Of a stretch of DNA of 64,000 nt, positions 36,346 to 48,705 are shown piece after piece. Source of the DNA: Sitta carolinensis (taxonomy: Eukaryota > Chordata > Aves > Passeriformes > Sittidae); assembly GCA_032173965.1 (NCBI GenBank), contig CM063294.1, positions 3,146,452-3,210,451 of the forward strand. Direction: 5' to 3'. Each line of letters starts with the position of its first letter. Within the stretch, counting starts at the first letter, position 1. The notes under the pieces are model-generated. The model ran no database searches, was not told the DNA's origin, and saw nothing but the letters and a program-made list of their open reading frames with translations. The translations under genes and the position numbers were made by a program.

Positions 36346-37479
36346 TGAAGATTTCCCTTAGTGCTTCCTCTGGAGGAAAAATGATGCAGAGGAGAACATT
36401 GTGTTAAAGCAGTGCTGGTCCCATTCCTTTATCACCTGATTGGACAATTTTGTTCTCTAAAAAATAAACCAAAGAAACAACAAAAAACCCCAACACAATC
36501 AACAACAAACTATTCTTATTTGGAGGAATTTTCTCAGTCCTGCATGGAAGATTTGTGATTTAGCAGCAGCCACCACTTTTTATTTTACCTGCACTTAGCA
36601 GCTGATGTGGCTTTATGAGCCCTGCAGAGATTGCACAGGCATCCTGGAGGGGTTAGGACCTTCTGCCTCCAGGATGAGTGTTGAAAGCCCAGCCTTCAGG
36701 AGAGCTCTCTCTCTTCTCTCTGGCAGATTTCTGCCTTTGAGTGTAGGATTGGGAAGGGGGGTTTCCTCCTGAAGGCCAGGGGATGCTGAGTGCAACTTTC
36801 TGAGTGACCCTCTGAAACAGAAGTTACCAGAGGTGCAGAACAAAGAGAAGAGAAAGTCACTCCCAAAAAGGAGCCCAGCCTAGCCTGATTGCTTTAGAGA
36901 AAAGCACCTGCACCATCAGCCAAACTCTTGCTGCTGGCATTGCTGCCTGGAGCTCGCAGGCTGTGAGCAATCCATCTCCTCCCTTTGCTGGCCTTGGCAC
37001 AGCCAGAGCTCCCCAGCCGTTCTTGCAGAACCGGCAGGCTCAGGAGCCACTGCCATGGCTGCTGGTCCTGTGCCTGATGCTCAAGGAAAGGATGCTCCAT
37101 CCTGTGCAGCACTCACCTCTCCCCTCCTGCCGCTCTGCAGGGCAAAGGAGCCACCCAAACCACGAGGATCGAGCCCAGCCCTCATCAGGCTTCTGCTAAT
37201 CAGCTCAATGTATGCAAATTGTTGGAAAAGTGGGCTTGGAGAGACCCCTCCAGCACAGGAGGGGCGTGAAGGGACAATAGTGTCCAGGCTCCTTTCAAGG
37301 CCCAGAGGACTCAATGACTCCAGTTGAGGCTGAAGATGCTAAGATGTGAGAAGCCTCTGGGGAGGGTCAGGATCTGATGCACAGCTCCTGGGACCAGTCC
37401 ACTGAAGGGATAGTGCCCAGAGGAAGAGACCAGGAATGACAATATGGGACTGCACCAATTCTTGCCTCACCAATGTCAT
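36346..37479. other. Gene-free stretch
   Basis: An A/C-rich simple stretch lies at 36461-36510 (aataaaccaaagaaacaac and following). A POU octamer ATGCAAAT is at 37212-37219. No gene or further LINE fragment is recognised. Confidence 0.45.
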
Positions 37480-37682
37480 CAGAAATAAATTCTTCCCTGG
37501 AGGGTGGGCAGGCCCTGGCACAGGGTGCCCAGAGCAGCTGTGGCTGCCCCATCCCTGGCAGTCTCCAAGGCCAGGTCGGGCAGGGCTTTGAGCACCCTGG
37601 GACAGTGGAAAGTGTCCCTGCCTGTGGCAGGGAATGGGACTGAAGGAGCTTTAAAATCCCAGCCCATTTTGGGATTCCATGC
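37480..37682 (+). mobile_element. CR1 LINE 3' end, plus strand
   Basis: Sense-oriented CR1 3' region: ggccctggcacagggtgccc (37510-37529), gagcagctgtggctgcccca (37531-37550), tccctggcagtctccaaggc, the ggacagtggaaagtgtccctg block and a ttttgggattccatg end. The octamer tail is reduced to about one unit. A 5' boundary near 37480 follows the aataaattcttccctgg block. Confidence 0.95.
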
Positions 37683-37822
37683 TCCCGAGGAAAAAGCAAA
37701 CGTGGACAGCCCATGGCAAACATCACTAAAGCCCCAGATAAGGTCCCCCACGAGCTTCATCACCACAACATTCCTCCAGCCAGGGTTGGATTAGAGTGTT
37801 TAAACTCTCCTTGCAAATCACT
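37683..37822. other. Short gene-free stretch
   Basis: Separates the CR1 end from the AT-rich element that follows. Nothing recognised. Confidence 0.45.
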
Positions 37823-38125
37823 TCTAATCAGCAGCTAATTTTTTTGCAGAGCCCAGGCAGGCAGGTTGCTCTGGAGGGCTGGATCTGCCTGTAGAAATAT
37901 GTAGTCACCTGACTGAGGCCTCGTCATCTTCACAGGCTGTTTTGTAAACAGTCATTATAAATAATAAATCAACAGCATGCTAATGAAATGAGCTCTTTTT
38001 AGGATGCTTTAGAGAAGCCTCTAATTTAATATAGAAGAAACTCTAATCTGTTCTGCCAAGTTACAAAGAGGATTAAACTATCTTCAATAATGGTGAAATA
38101 TTCAGGCTCTGTATTACTAGCACAG
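37823..38125. promoter_or_regulatory. Candidate conserved non-coding element with FOX-type palindrome
   Basis: A long AT-rich block. At 37938-37952 lies ctgttttgtaaacag, an inverted repeat whose right half contains the forkhead core gtaaaca. It is followed by attataaataataaatcaac (37954-37973), atgctaatgaaatgag (37977-37992) and several ctctaat motifs (38010-38048). No frame of interest is open across it. The composition and motif density are enhancer-like, and conservation is untested. Confidence 0.38.
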
Positions 38126-39084
38126 GAACTGAGGGAAGCATTCAGAGGCACAGAGGAGAGATCAGTTCCCCAATCCTGTTGCATTTGAAGGAGAACTGTT
38201 GTACCATGGTGCCTGGAAAACCTATTAAATCACAGATCCCACATCCATGAACATCAAACTCTGCTATCAGATTGGTGGGCACTGCCTTCACCCTCCAATG
38301 AATTAAAATAAATCTTTCTAAGTCAATGCTGCCATGAGTTGGTCATGGCCAAGTGGTGTTTAAATATGTAGGAAGGAATTTGTTGCTCCACTGTTTTCAC
38401 GCAAAGGAAGGACCTGGGGACAGCAGAAGACACTGAGGTCAGGATGGGAAGGACTGGGAACAAGCAAAATGAGTTGAATCAGTCTGCAATAAAATTTTGT
38501 GCCTATTTAAGTGCGTACAGAACAGAGCATGGGTCTGAGAGCCTCATCTTGCCTTACTTTAGAGAGCGTGCCCTGAGAACCAGAAGCTGGTTGAAATTAC
38601 AACAAAGACCCAGACACACACACAGAATCCTACAGGGACAAAGCAAGTCCTCAGAAGAAGGGGAAGTTGAAGAAATGAGTGGAGATGGAAAGCTGGCTGG
38701 GAGAAGGTTGTGTGAGAGGCCCTGGGTTTTTTCTCAGTGGGGTTCAGTGGCCCCTGGAATTGAGAGGATTGAGGGGGACTGTTCTGAACTATTCCACTGG
38801 TTCCTATGTGGGCAACCACATGAAATAGCCTTTCTTTAAAAGCCATCCATGGATTGATGAAAATTTCTGCCAGCTCGGTACCCTCAGCACTTCCCTACAA
38901 TACTCCAGCCCATCCTGGAGCTGTGATCCTGAGTGCCTGAGCAGGGGAGCTGTGAGAGGGGAAAGCCTGAGGGAGGTTGGGGAGTGAGGAGTAGGTTGTT
39001 TCTAGCCTCAGAGGGCACAGGAAGATCTGCACAGCTACCTCTGGGCATGAAGAACAAGAAATGCCCAGCTGTAGCACAGAATCA
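38126..39084. other. Gene-free stretch
   Basis: Plain DNA. A short CA-rich run (38610-38625) is the only simple repeat. The 131-codon plus-strand frame at 38444-38839 matches no family and has an open frame opposite it. Confidence 0.5.
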
Positions 39085-39170
39085 CAGACCCTTCACCAGC
39101 TCTGTTGCCCTTCCTTGGACCCACAGCAGCAGCTCAGTGTCTTTCTTGGGGGCCAGATCAGCTGGATGCA
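39085..39170 (-). mobile_element. CR1 LINE internal fragment, minus strand
   Basis: The + strand carries cccttcaccagctctgttgc (39089-39108), ccttccttggacccacagca and ctcagtgtctttcttggggg (39133-39152). These are the reversed CR1 blocks normally reading roughly gttgcccttctctggac and tcaatgtccttcttg. Truncated on both sides. Confidence 0.75.
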
Positions 39171-39967
39171 GAGCACCTGCCAGCACCCCACCAACAACGG
39201 GAGTTTCAGTCGCTGATCACTTCAGATATCCACAGGAGAACACAGGATGCAGTACTGGAGACCTGACCCCATGCACAAACAAGAGAGCTGCAGTTGGATA
39301 GGGAGGGGCTGCTCAGCCCAGAGCATCCTGTGGATGGCAGATGTCCTGTAAATCGTGGTGCCCACCGAAGCACTTGAACAAAGCAAAGAGGAACCAGCCC
39401 AGAATGCCTGGACAGCCCCAGAGCTGGGGCTGGGTCAGAGCCCCTGCAGCCATCAGTGCTCCAGCTGCTGACAGCGCCCTGGGGTCAGAGCAGGGCTGGA
39501 AGGAGCAGCCAGCACTCAATGCCTGATTATTTTCTCTCATTTCCTATGCAAGGCTCTCATCATCCAGCCATCCCTCAGTGACCCACAGCTGCACTGATAT
39601 ACGACGCTGTGCGTGCACTGGCATCCTACACCACGGAGTGCAGCTGCTGGATTTTATACTCCAGCCTTCCTAGGTGCTGCATAAAACACAAAATACAGCC
39701 CATCCCTGTCTCAGCAGAGCATGCAGCCTTCTGCAGAGACACCAAAACATGCTTCACCTTCCTGCAAGGGTTTCATAGATAGAGTACTTCTTGTGTATTT
39801 AATAAGAAACTGTCTCTGCATGGATTCAAGTAAAACAGCTATCTGTGTACCTGGGAGTTTGAAATGGCTCCAGGTTACACTTCATTTCTTTATTTAAAGT
39901 TTTAAAAAGCAGGTCGCTCCAGTATAACAAAGACTTGCTGTGTCATATTTACACAAAGGCCGTATTC
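39171..39967. other. Gene-free stretch
   Basis: No gene recognised. The last 200 bp are AT-rich (39770-39960) and include tttatttaaagttttaaaaa (39888-39907) just before the CR1 tail. Confidence 0.45.
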
Positions 39968-40480
39968 ATACAACCATAGAATGGTTTGGATGGGAAGGGA
40001 CCTTAAAGATCATCTTGTTCCAACCCTCTGCCATGGGCAGGGAGACCTTCTACTATCCCAGGTTTCTCCAAGGCCTGGCCAACCTGGCCTTGGACACTTC
40101 TAGGGATGGGGCATCCACAATCTCTTTGGGCAACCTGTGCCAGGGCCTCATCACCCTCACAGGGAAGAATTTCTCCCAATATGTATTCTAAAGCCACTCA
40201 GTCTCAGTGGAAAGCCATTTCTCCTGCTCCAGTCACTCCAGGCCCTTGTCAGTGGTCTTTCCATCTTTCTTGCAGGCGCTCTTCATGCACTAGAAGCCAC
40301 AACTGGGTCACTACAAAGCTTCTCTTCTCCAGACTGAACAATCCCCGCTCTCCCAGCCTTTCCTCATAGCAGAACTGTTCCACCCCTCTGCTCATCCTGG
40401 TGCCTCCTCTGGACTTGCTCCAGGAGCTCCAGGTCCCTCTGTACTGGGCCCAAGGGCTGGATACTGGCTTTTGTCTGTGC
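39968..40480 (-). mobile_element. CR1 LINE fragment (about 510 bp), minus strand
   Basis: The longest CR1 copy in the window. In reverse order the + strand shows the tail and 3' end (accatagaatggtttggatg at 39974-39993, then gggaagggaccttaaagatc), the ctgccatgggcagggagacc block (40028-40047), gcttctcttctccagactga (40318-40337), ctctcccagcctttcctcat and the ggacttgctccaggagctcc block. The blocks are collinear with CR1. No reverse transcriptase frame is reached. Confidence 0.96.
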
Positions 40481-43384
40481 TGGGAATTCTTCTTGATAAA
40501 ATCGAGCTGGGTTTGGCCATGGAAACAGCACCCTGACCTGAAGGGAACTAATGCACCTTGTACCATGCCCTGAAGACTTATTTGCTTGAAAGTCATGGAG
40601 AACAAAGCAGAGTGCCCTGATGAAGTCAGAGATGTGCCCAAAGTCACATTGCTACGGCCCTTGTCAGCCAGAATCTCTCATGCTGCACTGCACACCTGAT
40701 GCCCTCTGGGAGACAGGGAATAGCCACAGCAGGCAGGGCTGGAGGAGCCAGGAGTGATGGCCACAAGTCAGCGAGGAGACATTGCAGCACAGGAATTCTA
40801 TGGGCAGCCAGAGCCAGCTGGAAGAGGTGGCAAAGTTCATGTCCTACAGAGGTGTCTGCTGTGTCCTGGGACCAGAGGCTCCCCAGGCACATGAGGTGAA
40901 GCTGCCCTGAGCTGTGCAGTGTGGCCAGGCTGAAAAGGAACTGCCACACACCCTCCCAGCCCCCCTTTGCCTCTGGCCACTGGCACAGCCACCAGGCAGC
41001 TCAGGCCAGTCCTGGGAGCCGCTGCAGCTCTGGAGCTCGGTGCCCACGGGCGGGAAGTGGTGGATCCACAGCGGGGAGGGCAGCATTCCTGTCCCGTGGG
41101 AGGCCGAGCAGCAGCCTCCCCAGGCTGGCCACAAACCCCAGCAGGAGCCCACTGTGCTGTGAAGCAGCAGCTCCCATGTCCCCATTTGCACAAGCTGCTC
41201 TCTGAAGAGTCTCTTCAAAGCTGGCGCAGCCCCTGGGGCTCCCTTGGCTGGCTAACGCTGACGCATGAGTCACTGAAAATTGCTTTTCAGTGCTCAAGCC
41301 CACAGGCTCGAGGGCAGGGAAGAGTTATGGTGACCCAGCCACCTAAAACCCTGTCCTGGAGCTGCTGTTCTGTCTGTGAGTGAGCGATCCTGAGCTTACA
41401 ATAGGAGCAAAAACTCAAACAGAACAGAAAACCTCAGGTTTATTCCTTTCTTCTCCCTCTGTTCCACACCTTTGCTGTCTCCAGCTCAAGCAGCAAAGTT
41501 GTCATGCAGCTTTGATACTTGCTGCAAGAATGAACCCCAGCAGCACCAAGCTGGCTGTCCGTGCTGCCCCACTGTCCGCGTGTTCCAGGTACCCCTCGCA
41601 GGAGCACTTTAAAGGATGCTCACAGCATCCAACTGTCTGCACGTTCAAAGAAAGGGAAGTTATGATGTTAGCACTGCCGTGACCTTCAGAGAAAGGGACT
41701 AATTATTCCCAAGCAGGCAGCTTAGTGCTGGGCAGCTGCTAATGAACATTGATAGGGAATGAAACGCATCCAGATGCAAATTGCAGCACGGCCTTAGGAG
41801 GTTTACGAAGGAGATGATCCTGTGCTGGCTGCAGCTCCACGGTTTTGCTGTGGATGAACCTGTCACGATTTCTGTCCACCTCAATGCCCCTTTTCCCCCC
41901 TTTGCCCACCCCATCCCAAGCTGATTACAACCCGAGTGACCGTGGCCGTTCCCGGGAGCAGAGCTGTGTGCTGGAGGCTCGAGTTTCACTTGCAGGATCC
42001 AGGTGTTGGTCTCCAGGGAGGCCTTGGCAGGCAGGGCCTGAATCACCAGGCAGCAGCAGCAACTGCCTTTTGTTTTTGAGGGAAGGGAACTGCAGCAAAT
42101 TGGCTCGCTGCTCCCTAGGAGGACACAACTGTCCAGAGTGCTGGACGTCCCTGGCTGGGTCACTGGAGTCCTTGGCAATAGTGTCAGAAGGGCAGCAAAG
42201 TAAGGAAGGGCATAATTCTGGGGAGAGGTAATGCTATGGGAAGCAGAAAGGTGGGACAGAGCAGCTGGAAGCAGCCTCTGAGCAGGTCAGGTGGCAAAAG
42301 GAGCAGTTGCTGGTGCCCACACAGTCAAACTGCATCCCTAAAAGCAGTGTGTGCTTCGCAGGGAAAGCTGTGCTGAGGGCTGTGATTGCAATCACCCCTG
42401 GCAAGACCCTTCCTAGGCATGGGAGGGGTGATAATGGCTTGTCTGTTGTCAGCATCCTGGAGGAGCCCGGGACGCCCTGGCAGGCTGTCATCAGCATGCA
42501 CTTGGTGCCTGCTGCTTGGCTGCCTGTCCAATTCCACCTTGCACAAGAAAAAGCAAACACAAAGAGGAGGTTGCAAAAAATTCAAGCGCCCTGAAGACAG
42601 GAAGTGTCAAAATCCAGGCTGCCCGCTCAGCCTGGCTTTGGCAGAGCTCAGAATGCCAGCAGGAAAGGAACGAGTCTTACATTTTATGAGGGGAAACATG
42701 CCTTGCTCTGTGTTGAAGGAGTTCAGGCTGTGGAAGGTTGTTTGATGTTTTGCTTCCCCAGCGTCTCCAGTGGGTGTCCTGGCTCTGCTCAGGGCAAGCT
42801 CCTAATGCTGTCATGGTGATGGAAGTGTTTGTCCCTTCTGGGCTGGGATGTATAATTCTGATTCCTGGCTCCTTGAGATGAAAATATCAGTATCAGTAGG
42901 TGTCCAGTGAAGATCTCAGCCTGCACTGCCCCTGCCTGGCAGCAGGGGCTGGTCCCTGGTGCTGCAGTGAAGCTCCATTCTCAATGTGAGCACTGACAGC
43001 TCTGCTGGGACCACGCCTTGGCCTCTGCTCTCCCTTCCCAGAGGGAGGGGTGCAGGGGACTGCAGACAGCCCTGTTTCAACAGCCATTCCTGCAGAACTG
43101 CTCAGCCTGTCAGCAATGTGCAGCTCCAGCAAGGGCCAAGCTCCTACCAGCCTCATTCCCTCTCCTCTTGGATGGACACAGCTGAGTGCAGAGGGCACCA
43201 GGATTTTGTCAGAGCTCATTTCAGGGGTCACCTACCTTTCCCAAAGCATCCTGCTTTCAGCTCGTATCATCCATGATCTCAGAGTGTGCTGTTCACTCAG
43301 GATTTTCCGTGGGCAGTGGTGTGATGGGTGGCAGAGGTGCTCCCACACACCCTGTTCCATCGTTGCTCTGGGGTCTGAACCCCC
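40481..43384. other. Gene-free stretch, with a possible regulatory segment at 41690-41800
   Basis: GC-rich from 40950 to 41200 with frames open on both strands (compositional). The AT-richer segment at 41690-41800 is listed separately. No other gene, LINE or RNA is recognised. The 159-codon minus-strand frame at 41699-42178 has no domain. Confidence 0.5.
41690..41800. promoter_or_regulatory. Candidate element with POU octamer
   Basis: Holds gggactaattattccc (41696-41711, almost palindromic around a TAATTA core), gctaatgaacattgatag (41738-41755) and a POU octamer ATGCAAAT at 41774-41781, with CpGs at 41766 and 41790. This is a compact homeodomain plus octamer arrangement. Function is inferred. 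Confidence 0.3.
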
Positions 43385-43520
43385 AGCTTCCTCACCTCTC
43401 CTCATCAGACCTGTGCTCCAGAGCCTTTCCCATCTCCATTCCCTTCCCTGGACATGATCCAGCACCTCCATGTGTGTCTTGAGGGGCCCAGAACTGAACC
43501 CAGTACATGATCCCAGTGCA
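43385..43520 (-). mobile_element. CR1 LINE internal fragment, minus strand
   Basis: The + strand carries reversed CR1 blocks: cttcctcacctctcctcatc (43387-43406), ttccctggacatgatccagc (43443-43462), cctccatgtgtgtcttgagg (43465-43484) and ggcccagaactgaacccagt (43485-43504). It begins and ends inside the element. Confidence 0.85.
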
Positions 43521-46500
43521 GCCTGGAATAAACTTGATATTTTTAGACATAAGTAAAATTATCAGGAATACTACTGCCCAAATATCCACAGAAAATACCA
43601 AAGGACTTCCATAAGGATATCCCTGGGCACACTGAGGAACAGAGTTTGGTTAAGCAGGCTGGCAGGTAGGACTGGACACTCAGAACATCCATCAGGCAGG
43701 TTCAGCTCCGAGCTGTTGGACTCAGCTGGAAGGTTAGAGCACCCCAGTGGGATGTTCCACTTACAGACAGGGAGTTGAAAAAGGACCTTGAGCTGCTCCA
43801 TCCTCCAGCTCAAAGCAGGGATAATTTAAAGACTAAATCAGGCTGCTTGGAGCCTTATCTTTCTTATGGGTTGTAAATACACTGGACAATCCCAAAGACA
43901 ATGCAGAGACAAGATATCTTCTTGTCAAGAGCATTAACTCATTCTCAATGTTTTTCAGGGAGCAAGAGTTTCAAGTTTCTTGGTCATTTTTGTTTATATG
44001 AGTTCTAGGTGACCAGTGACAGAAAAATTGGTTGAATTGTACCTGACGGGACTTCTAAGAAATATTCAGTTTCATGGGAAAATGCATCTTCCTGACAAAG
44101 TGGGACTGCTGGCCCAGGTGGTGATCTCAGATGAGGATTCAGAAGGGGTGGTTTCCCAGATCCCAGGGTCAGAGATGAAGACATCCCATGAACTGACTGA
44201 ATGAGATCAGGAGGCTCCTTCAGCAGCACTGAAACGTGCCCACCCTCAGGAACCTGGGTATCCCTGGAGTTACCAGTAGCACCAGAGATGCCAAAACAAA
44301 TAAAACTGAGCTTAGACAGGCTCCACTGAGATGTCAGGGTGAAGTTTCCCTTGCTGAGGAGACAGCTCAGGCCAAACAAGTCATGCAATTGCAAAGAACA
44401 GGTACCAACAAAGTTGTAAAGATCAACTCTTTATGAGACTTGATGCTAGAACCCCTACATAGCTTCTGGCTGGAAAACCATAGGAAAGATGTCCCAGTGT
44501 AAACAAAGGCAGGCTGTCTCCAGCACCCTTTGTGTCCAGCAGAAATGTATGTACCTGTCACATCCCCTGGGCCTGGGCTCACTGTAAGCTCTGCATCTGC
44601 AGCCAGCCTGACTTGGGCAAAGTGGACTAAACAAAGAAGATGAGGAGTCTTCTTGTTGACTTGTGAGGAGGAGGCATCAACCCTCATTGCTGTTTCTTGA
44701 TATATTCGCCCTATCACGTAGTGGACCACTCTAGGGGATGATAGGTCTAGATGTTAAAAATGCTGCTTATCAACACATCTCCTCCATTACCCCGTGCCTC
44801 AGAGCCTGCCCTGAAGAAATCCCATTTCAGTGGAGAGGTGGCTGCCTTCTCCCTTCACTCTGGCCACAGCCTCTCCCTAGGATGGGTTTACCAACAAACA
44901 AACACAACAACCGTGGCAAACCTTTCCTGCTTGCAGGGTTGTCCTCTGGAGCTGGGACACTTGTGTGTGAGTGGGGGTGGCTGCACAGCTGCAGCACAAG
45001 CAAACTGTCCTGAGAGGAGGCAGTGGAGAAGACTGCAGTGATTGCATTGTGATACAGAAGAAGTGTTAGAGCTAATCCATTGCCATCTGTCTTTATTTTG
45101 CTAACCCGTTCAGTTGGACGCCACAGAAGTGCATTCACAGCAGATGAGCTGGGAGAGCCGTGGCATGGCAGCTCTTGGATTACTGGCATGAAAAGAATCC
45201 TTTTGTTCACGAGCCAGGAAGATTAGCTGCTGCCACGTCTGTGTCTGGTTTGTAGGACAAGAAAGGGAAGATGCAGCTCTCTTGCTGCCTTGGCCACTGC
45301 TTTGTGGCATCCCAGCTCCAGCTCTTTTCTCACCTCCCTCTTGCTTTATCCTTCCTCTGCTCCTTCCTTCCTGCTCTCTCCTCATCTTGAGCTTTCTCTG
45401 TCTTTTCCATCTGCTTCTCTCCTCTCTTGGCATCTTCTCTGCTTCTGCTTGAGTGCACACAATATCCCTTCTCCTCTTCCCCGAGTTCAGGCGGGCAACA
45501 GGAAAGTTCAGAGCAGCACAAACTCCTCTCCACCGAGGTGCTTTACCTGCAGCCCCTGCTGCGAGAAAAATTGGCTCGCACCACCTGATCCCAGGCAATT
45601 TTGCTCACAGCGGGCGCCGGGGATAACGCGCTTCAGCACAAAGCGCTGCTCGCTCCCAATAGCGGGGCTGCCGGTGCCAGGTGGGCCAGGGGCCGCTCCT
45701 GGGCTGCCTGTGGGACAGCGGGGCTGGCAGCGGCAGGGCTGGCCCAGCCACACGCCGTGGCCAGGCTCTGCAGAGCAGGTGACCCATTTAGCAGCTCCGT
45801 GACCCGCGGTGCCGGAACCGCGGCGCTCAGCACACGCCGGAGCCCTCGGTGTCCTCCGACTGCAGGAGCGCCAAGCTGGAAGGAGATGCCCTTCAGCTGC
45901 CCTCTGCGCTGTACCTGCAGGCTCTCTGCAGAGCACAAAGGAAAACAGGGCCTCTCTGCGTTCGGGGTAGGGGTACAGCCCCAGCCCCAGGGCAGGAGCA
46001 GGGTATTGTTCGTCAGGAGGCTCCATGGGGATGACCCTGCCTCCATCGAGCACACCCAGCCTTTGCCAGTGCGGGTCCCAGCAGGGCGTGCAGAGATCAG
46101 AGCTGCCTCCTGCTGATTTCTCCCCTGGAGGAGGATGAAGCACGGAGGTGAGGCAGGGAAGGGAGGTAGGTTGGAAGTGCTCCTGTTCCTTCATCTCCCC
46201 CTCCCAGGTACGGAGCTGGGCATGCAGCACCAGCTGCCACTGCACTGCCCTTCCCTGAGCTCCAAGACGCCTGGCATCATGTGCAGGGCAGCTTGACCTT
46301 GGGGCTGCATTCCCAGAGAGATGCTGGTGAACAGGAGCCTCCCCCACAAACCATAGTGGAAATGCAGCCTCGGACAAGTCAGGATAGCTGGGAACACTCA
46401 AAACATACTCAGTGGTGTGCAGGAGTCCCAGACACGCTTTTGTAATATCCTTAACTCTGCCCTGTACACTGCAGTTACCAGGATCTGTGCCACAGCCATC

Positions 46501-47829
46501 ATTCCCAAATACATCCCACTGCTGCAAATGCAGGGATTTCTGTGTGGGGCTAAAACAGGTAAAGAGAGGTGTTTGGTTGCTTCAGGTGTTGCCAGCTCCT
46601 CCCTAACAGAGGTGAAAACTCACCCAAGTAAAAAATTCCCAGGAAATAGGTCTCCAATAGTGCCTGAAGCGGGCACAGTGGATGAGAGTGGTGGTGTGCC
46701 TCCAGGAGCCAAGCTGCTCCCTGTGCCCCCAGAGACTCTGTGCTCCTCCAGCATCCTTCACAGCTACCTCTGACTTTCAATCCACATTCGTGAAAAAACT
46801 TCATAATCTCCCTGACTAGGGAAGGTTTTGGGTCATATACAGATGGATGGAAGGAAATTAATTTTCTGCTTGGGCACTGAATCGTCCTAGGAGAAGACCT
46901 TCATCTCACACTGCAGCTCGCTGGACCATGCCAGCCTGTTGAATTTTCCCGTGTGACACCACGGGGGGCTGTTGGGGCCCTTCACAATCAAATAAGAGTC
47001 AGAGATACATAAAAGATGAGAAATGAGAATTCCTGCCCCCTTGCAGGGTGAACCTCTGCTTCCCCCATTGAAAAAAACACAGCCAGAATTCGACCCCTGT
47101 GGTTTTCAGAGCTGATCAGTAATATGGGGGTTCCCAGTGCCTCCAAAGCTCTGCACATTCATCAGCATCGGGGTCTCCATCAACATCAAGAGGTCTCCAG
47201 GATCTCATGGTGGTCAAGCGGTTTAGGGTGTTACCAGCCAGGTACCTGCAACCACCAAGGGTTTGTAGACTAAAACTTCATGAGGAGTTTGCTTTGTGCC
47301 ATCTCCCGGAGCCAAGAGGGACCCTCATGCCCTTGCACATGTCATCCCCTCTCTGGCTCAGCAGCTGGACACTCCTGGTGCTCACAATCCTGAGCTTCCC
47401 CAGCATGGGACCCTCTGCAGCCAGACCACTCCTTGGCATCTGCCGCTTTCCCCTTCAGAGCATCCTTGTGCATGGATCTGTAAATGGTGGTGGCCTGCCC
47501 AATTCCCGAGGGGCTCCCTCTGGAAGCAGCGTGGCTGCAGCATTCGGCTCTGACCCTCCTCCCTGCTCTCTGCCCTCCCAGGGGCTGAGCCCCCTCTGCA
47601 ATCGGGGATCTCCTGGGGCTGGTGGGCGAGGGGCTGGGCCAGGGGCACGGCTGGCAGAGGTGTCCCTGCTGGAACAGCCGTACCAGGAGCACAAGGCAGC
47701 CTGGAGCCGGGCTCCCGTGTGCCCGGGGAGGCGGGATGTGTCGGATCACTGCTCCCCGCGCTGGCCGGGGCTGGGAGAGCCCTGCCGGCACCCCTCCATC
47801 AGATGGGAGCTGAAGGGCTGCCTGGCTCT
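43521..47829. other. Long gene-free stretch with a pyrimidine-rich tract
   Basis: No gene, LINE or RNA recognised. A pyrimidine-rich tract runs from about 45320 to 45455. From 45480 to 46110 and 47400 to 47820 the DNA is GC-rich with scattered CpGs. The 339-codon minus-strand frame (45508-46527) and 245-codon plus-strand frame (47207-47944) lie in these compositional zones. Both lack domains, and other frames are open opposite. Confidence 0.5.
45320..45455 (+). repeat. Pyrimidine-rich tract
   Basis: Strongly C/T-biased, interrupted sequence such as ccttccttcctgctctctcc (45363-45382) and cttctctcctctcttggc (45413-45430). Such tracts can be remnants of simple repeats and may bind polypyrimidine-tract proteins if transcribed. 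It has no clear splice acceptor role. Confidence 0.7.
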
Positions 47830-48150
47830 CCGTGACTCAGCAATAATGCTTTGGGTAGTTAACATTTCATTATCATTTTTAAAGGCTAAGTGGCTTTTAC
47901 CACCTGAGAAGTATATTAATGGCCCCAGTAAAACACTCCCCTGAGTGCCCTAATGCTTCTGTTATATCGATTCATTTCCCCCCTCCCCCCTTTCCCTCTT
48001 TCTTTTTTAAAACATTTTTTCTCTCTCCCTGCATGTATTCCCCCATTATGAAAAATACACACTCATTTATACGGTGCAGACAGGGGGAATAATGCTGTTC
48101 TCTACCTAATAACACTGCTGAATCCTCCCTTCCTCACTTGCTTATTACTC
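47830..48150. promoter_or_regulatory. Candidate conserved non-coding element
   Basis: An AT-rich block directly after a GC-rich one. It includes cagcaataatgctttggg (47838-47855), agttaacatttcattatc (47857-47874), gttatatcgattcattt (47961-47977), ttatgaaaaatacacact (48046-48063) and ctacctaataacactgctga (48102-48121). A pure pyrimidine run occupies 47975-48008. No convincing coding frame crosses it, and motif content is enhancer-like. This is one of the better candidates in the window, but no alignment is available. Confidence 0.4.
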
Positions 48151-48336
48151 CCCACAGCAGAGAGACAAAAGGCGGATGGTGACAAATTCCTTCCCTGCCC
48201 CAGCAGATGATCAGCTTATTCCCTGGGTTCCCTGGGTTATTCCCAAGAGGATTTCTTGGGGTTGGAGGTGGTTCCTTCAGCCTCTGGAAACCTCTCCCTT
48301 GGGTTGTGTTGTTTCCTGCATCTCATCTCCCCATTT

Positions 48337-48680
48337 CAAGAAGGGCATTGAGAGGCTGGAGTGTGCCTATGGAAAAGAACAGAGCTGAGGACTGGGCTGG
48401 AGCCCCAGGAGAGGCTGAGGGGGCTGGGCAGGGGCTCAGCCTGGAGCAGAGGGGGCTCAGGGGGCCGTGCTGGCTCTGCACAGCTCCTGCCAGGAGGGCA
48501 CAGCCGGGGGGGTCGGGCTCTGGGAACAGGGACAGGACGAGAGGGAATGGCCTCAGGCTGGGCCAGGGGAGGGACAGGTGGATATTAAGGAAAATTTCTT
48601 CATCAACAGGGTGGCCAGGCATTGGAACAGGCTGCCCAGAGAGCTGGTGGAGCCACCACCCCTGGGAGTGTTCAAGAAAT
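48337..48680 (+). mobile_element. CR1 LINE fragment, plus strand, tail lost
   Basis: Sense CR1 sequence: gggcattgagaggctggagt (48343-48362), gctgagggggctgggcaggg (48414-48433), aggacgagagggaatggcct (48534-48553), ggaacaggctgcccagagag (48624-48643) and cccctgggagtgttcaagaa (48658-48677). It stops at the point where a minus-strand CR1 begins, so its own 3' tail is missing. Confidence 0.93.
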
Positions 48681-48705
48681 TATTTCCAAGAAGGCAGCCT
48701 TCCAA

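Noticed and set aside
45508..46527. 339-codon minus-strand frame
   Set aside because: Lies in GC-rich DNA, has no recognisable domain, and is opposed by open frames on the other strand. No splice or promoter evidence.
47207..47944. 245-codon plus-strand frame
   Set aside because: Crosses from plain DNA into a GC-rich zone and then an AT-rich candidate element. No family match.
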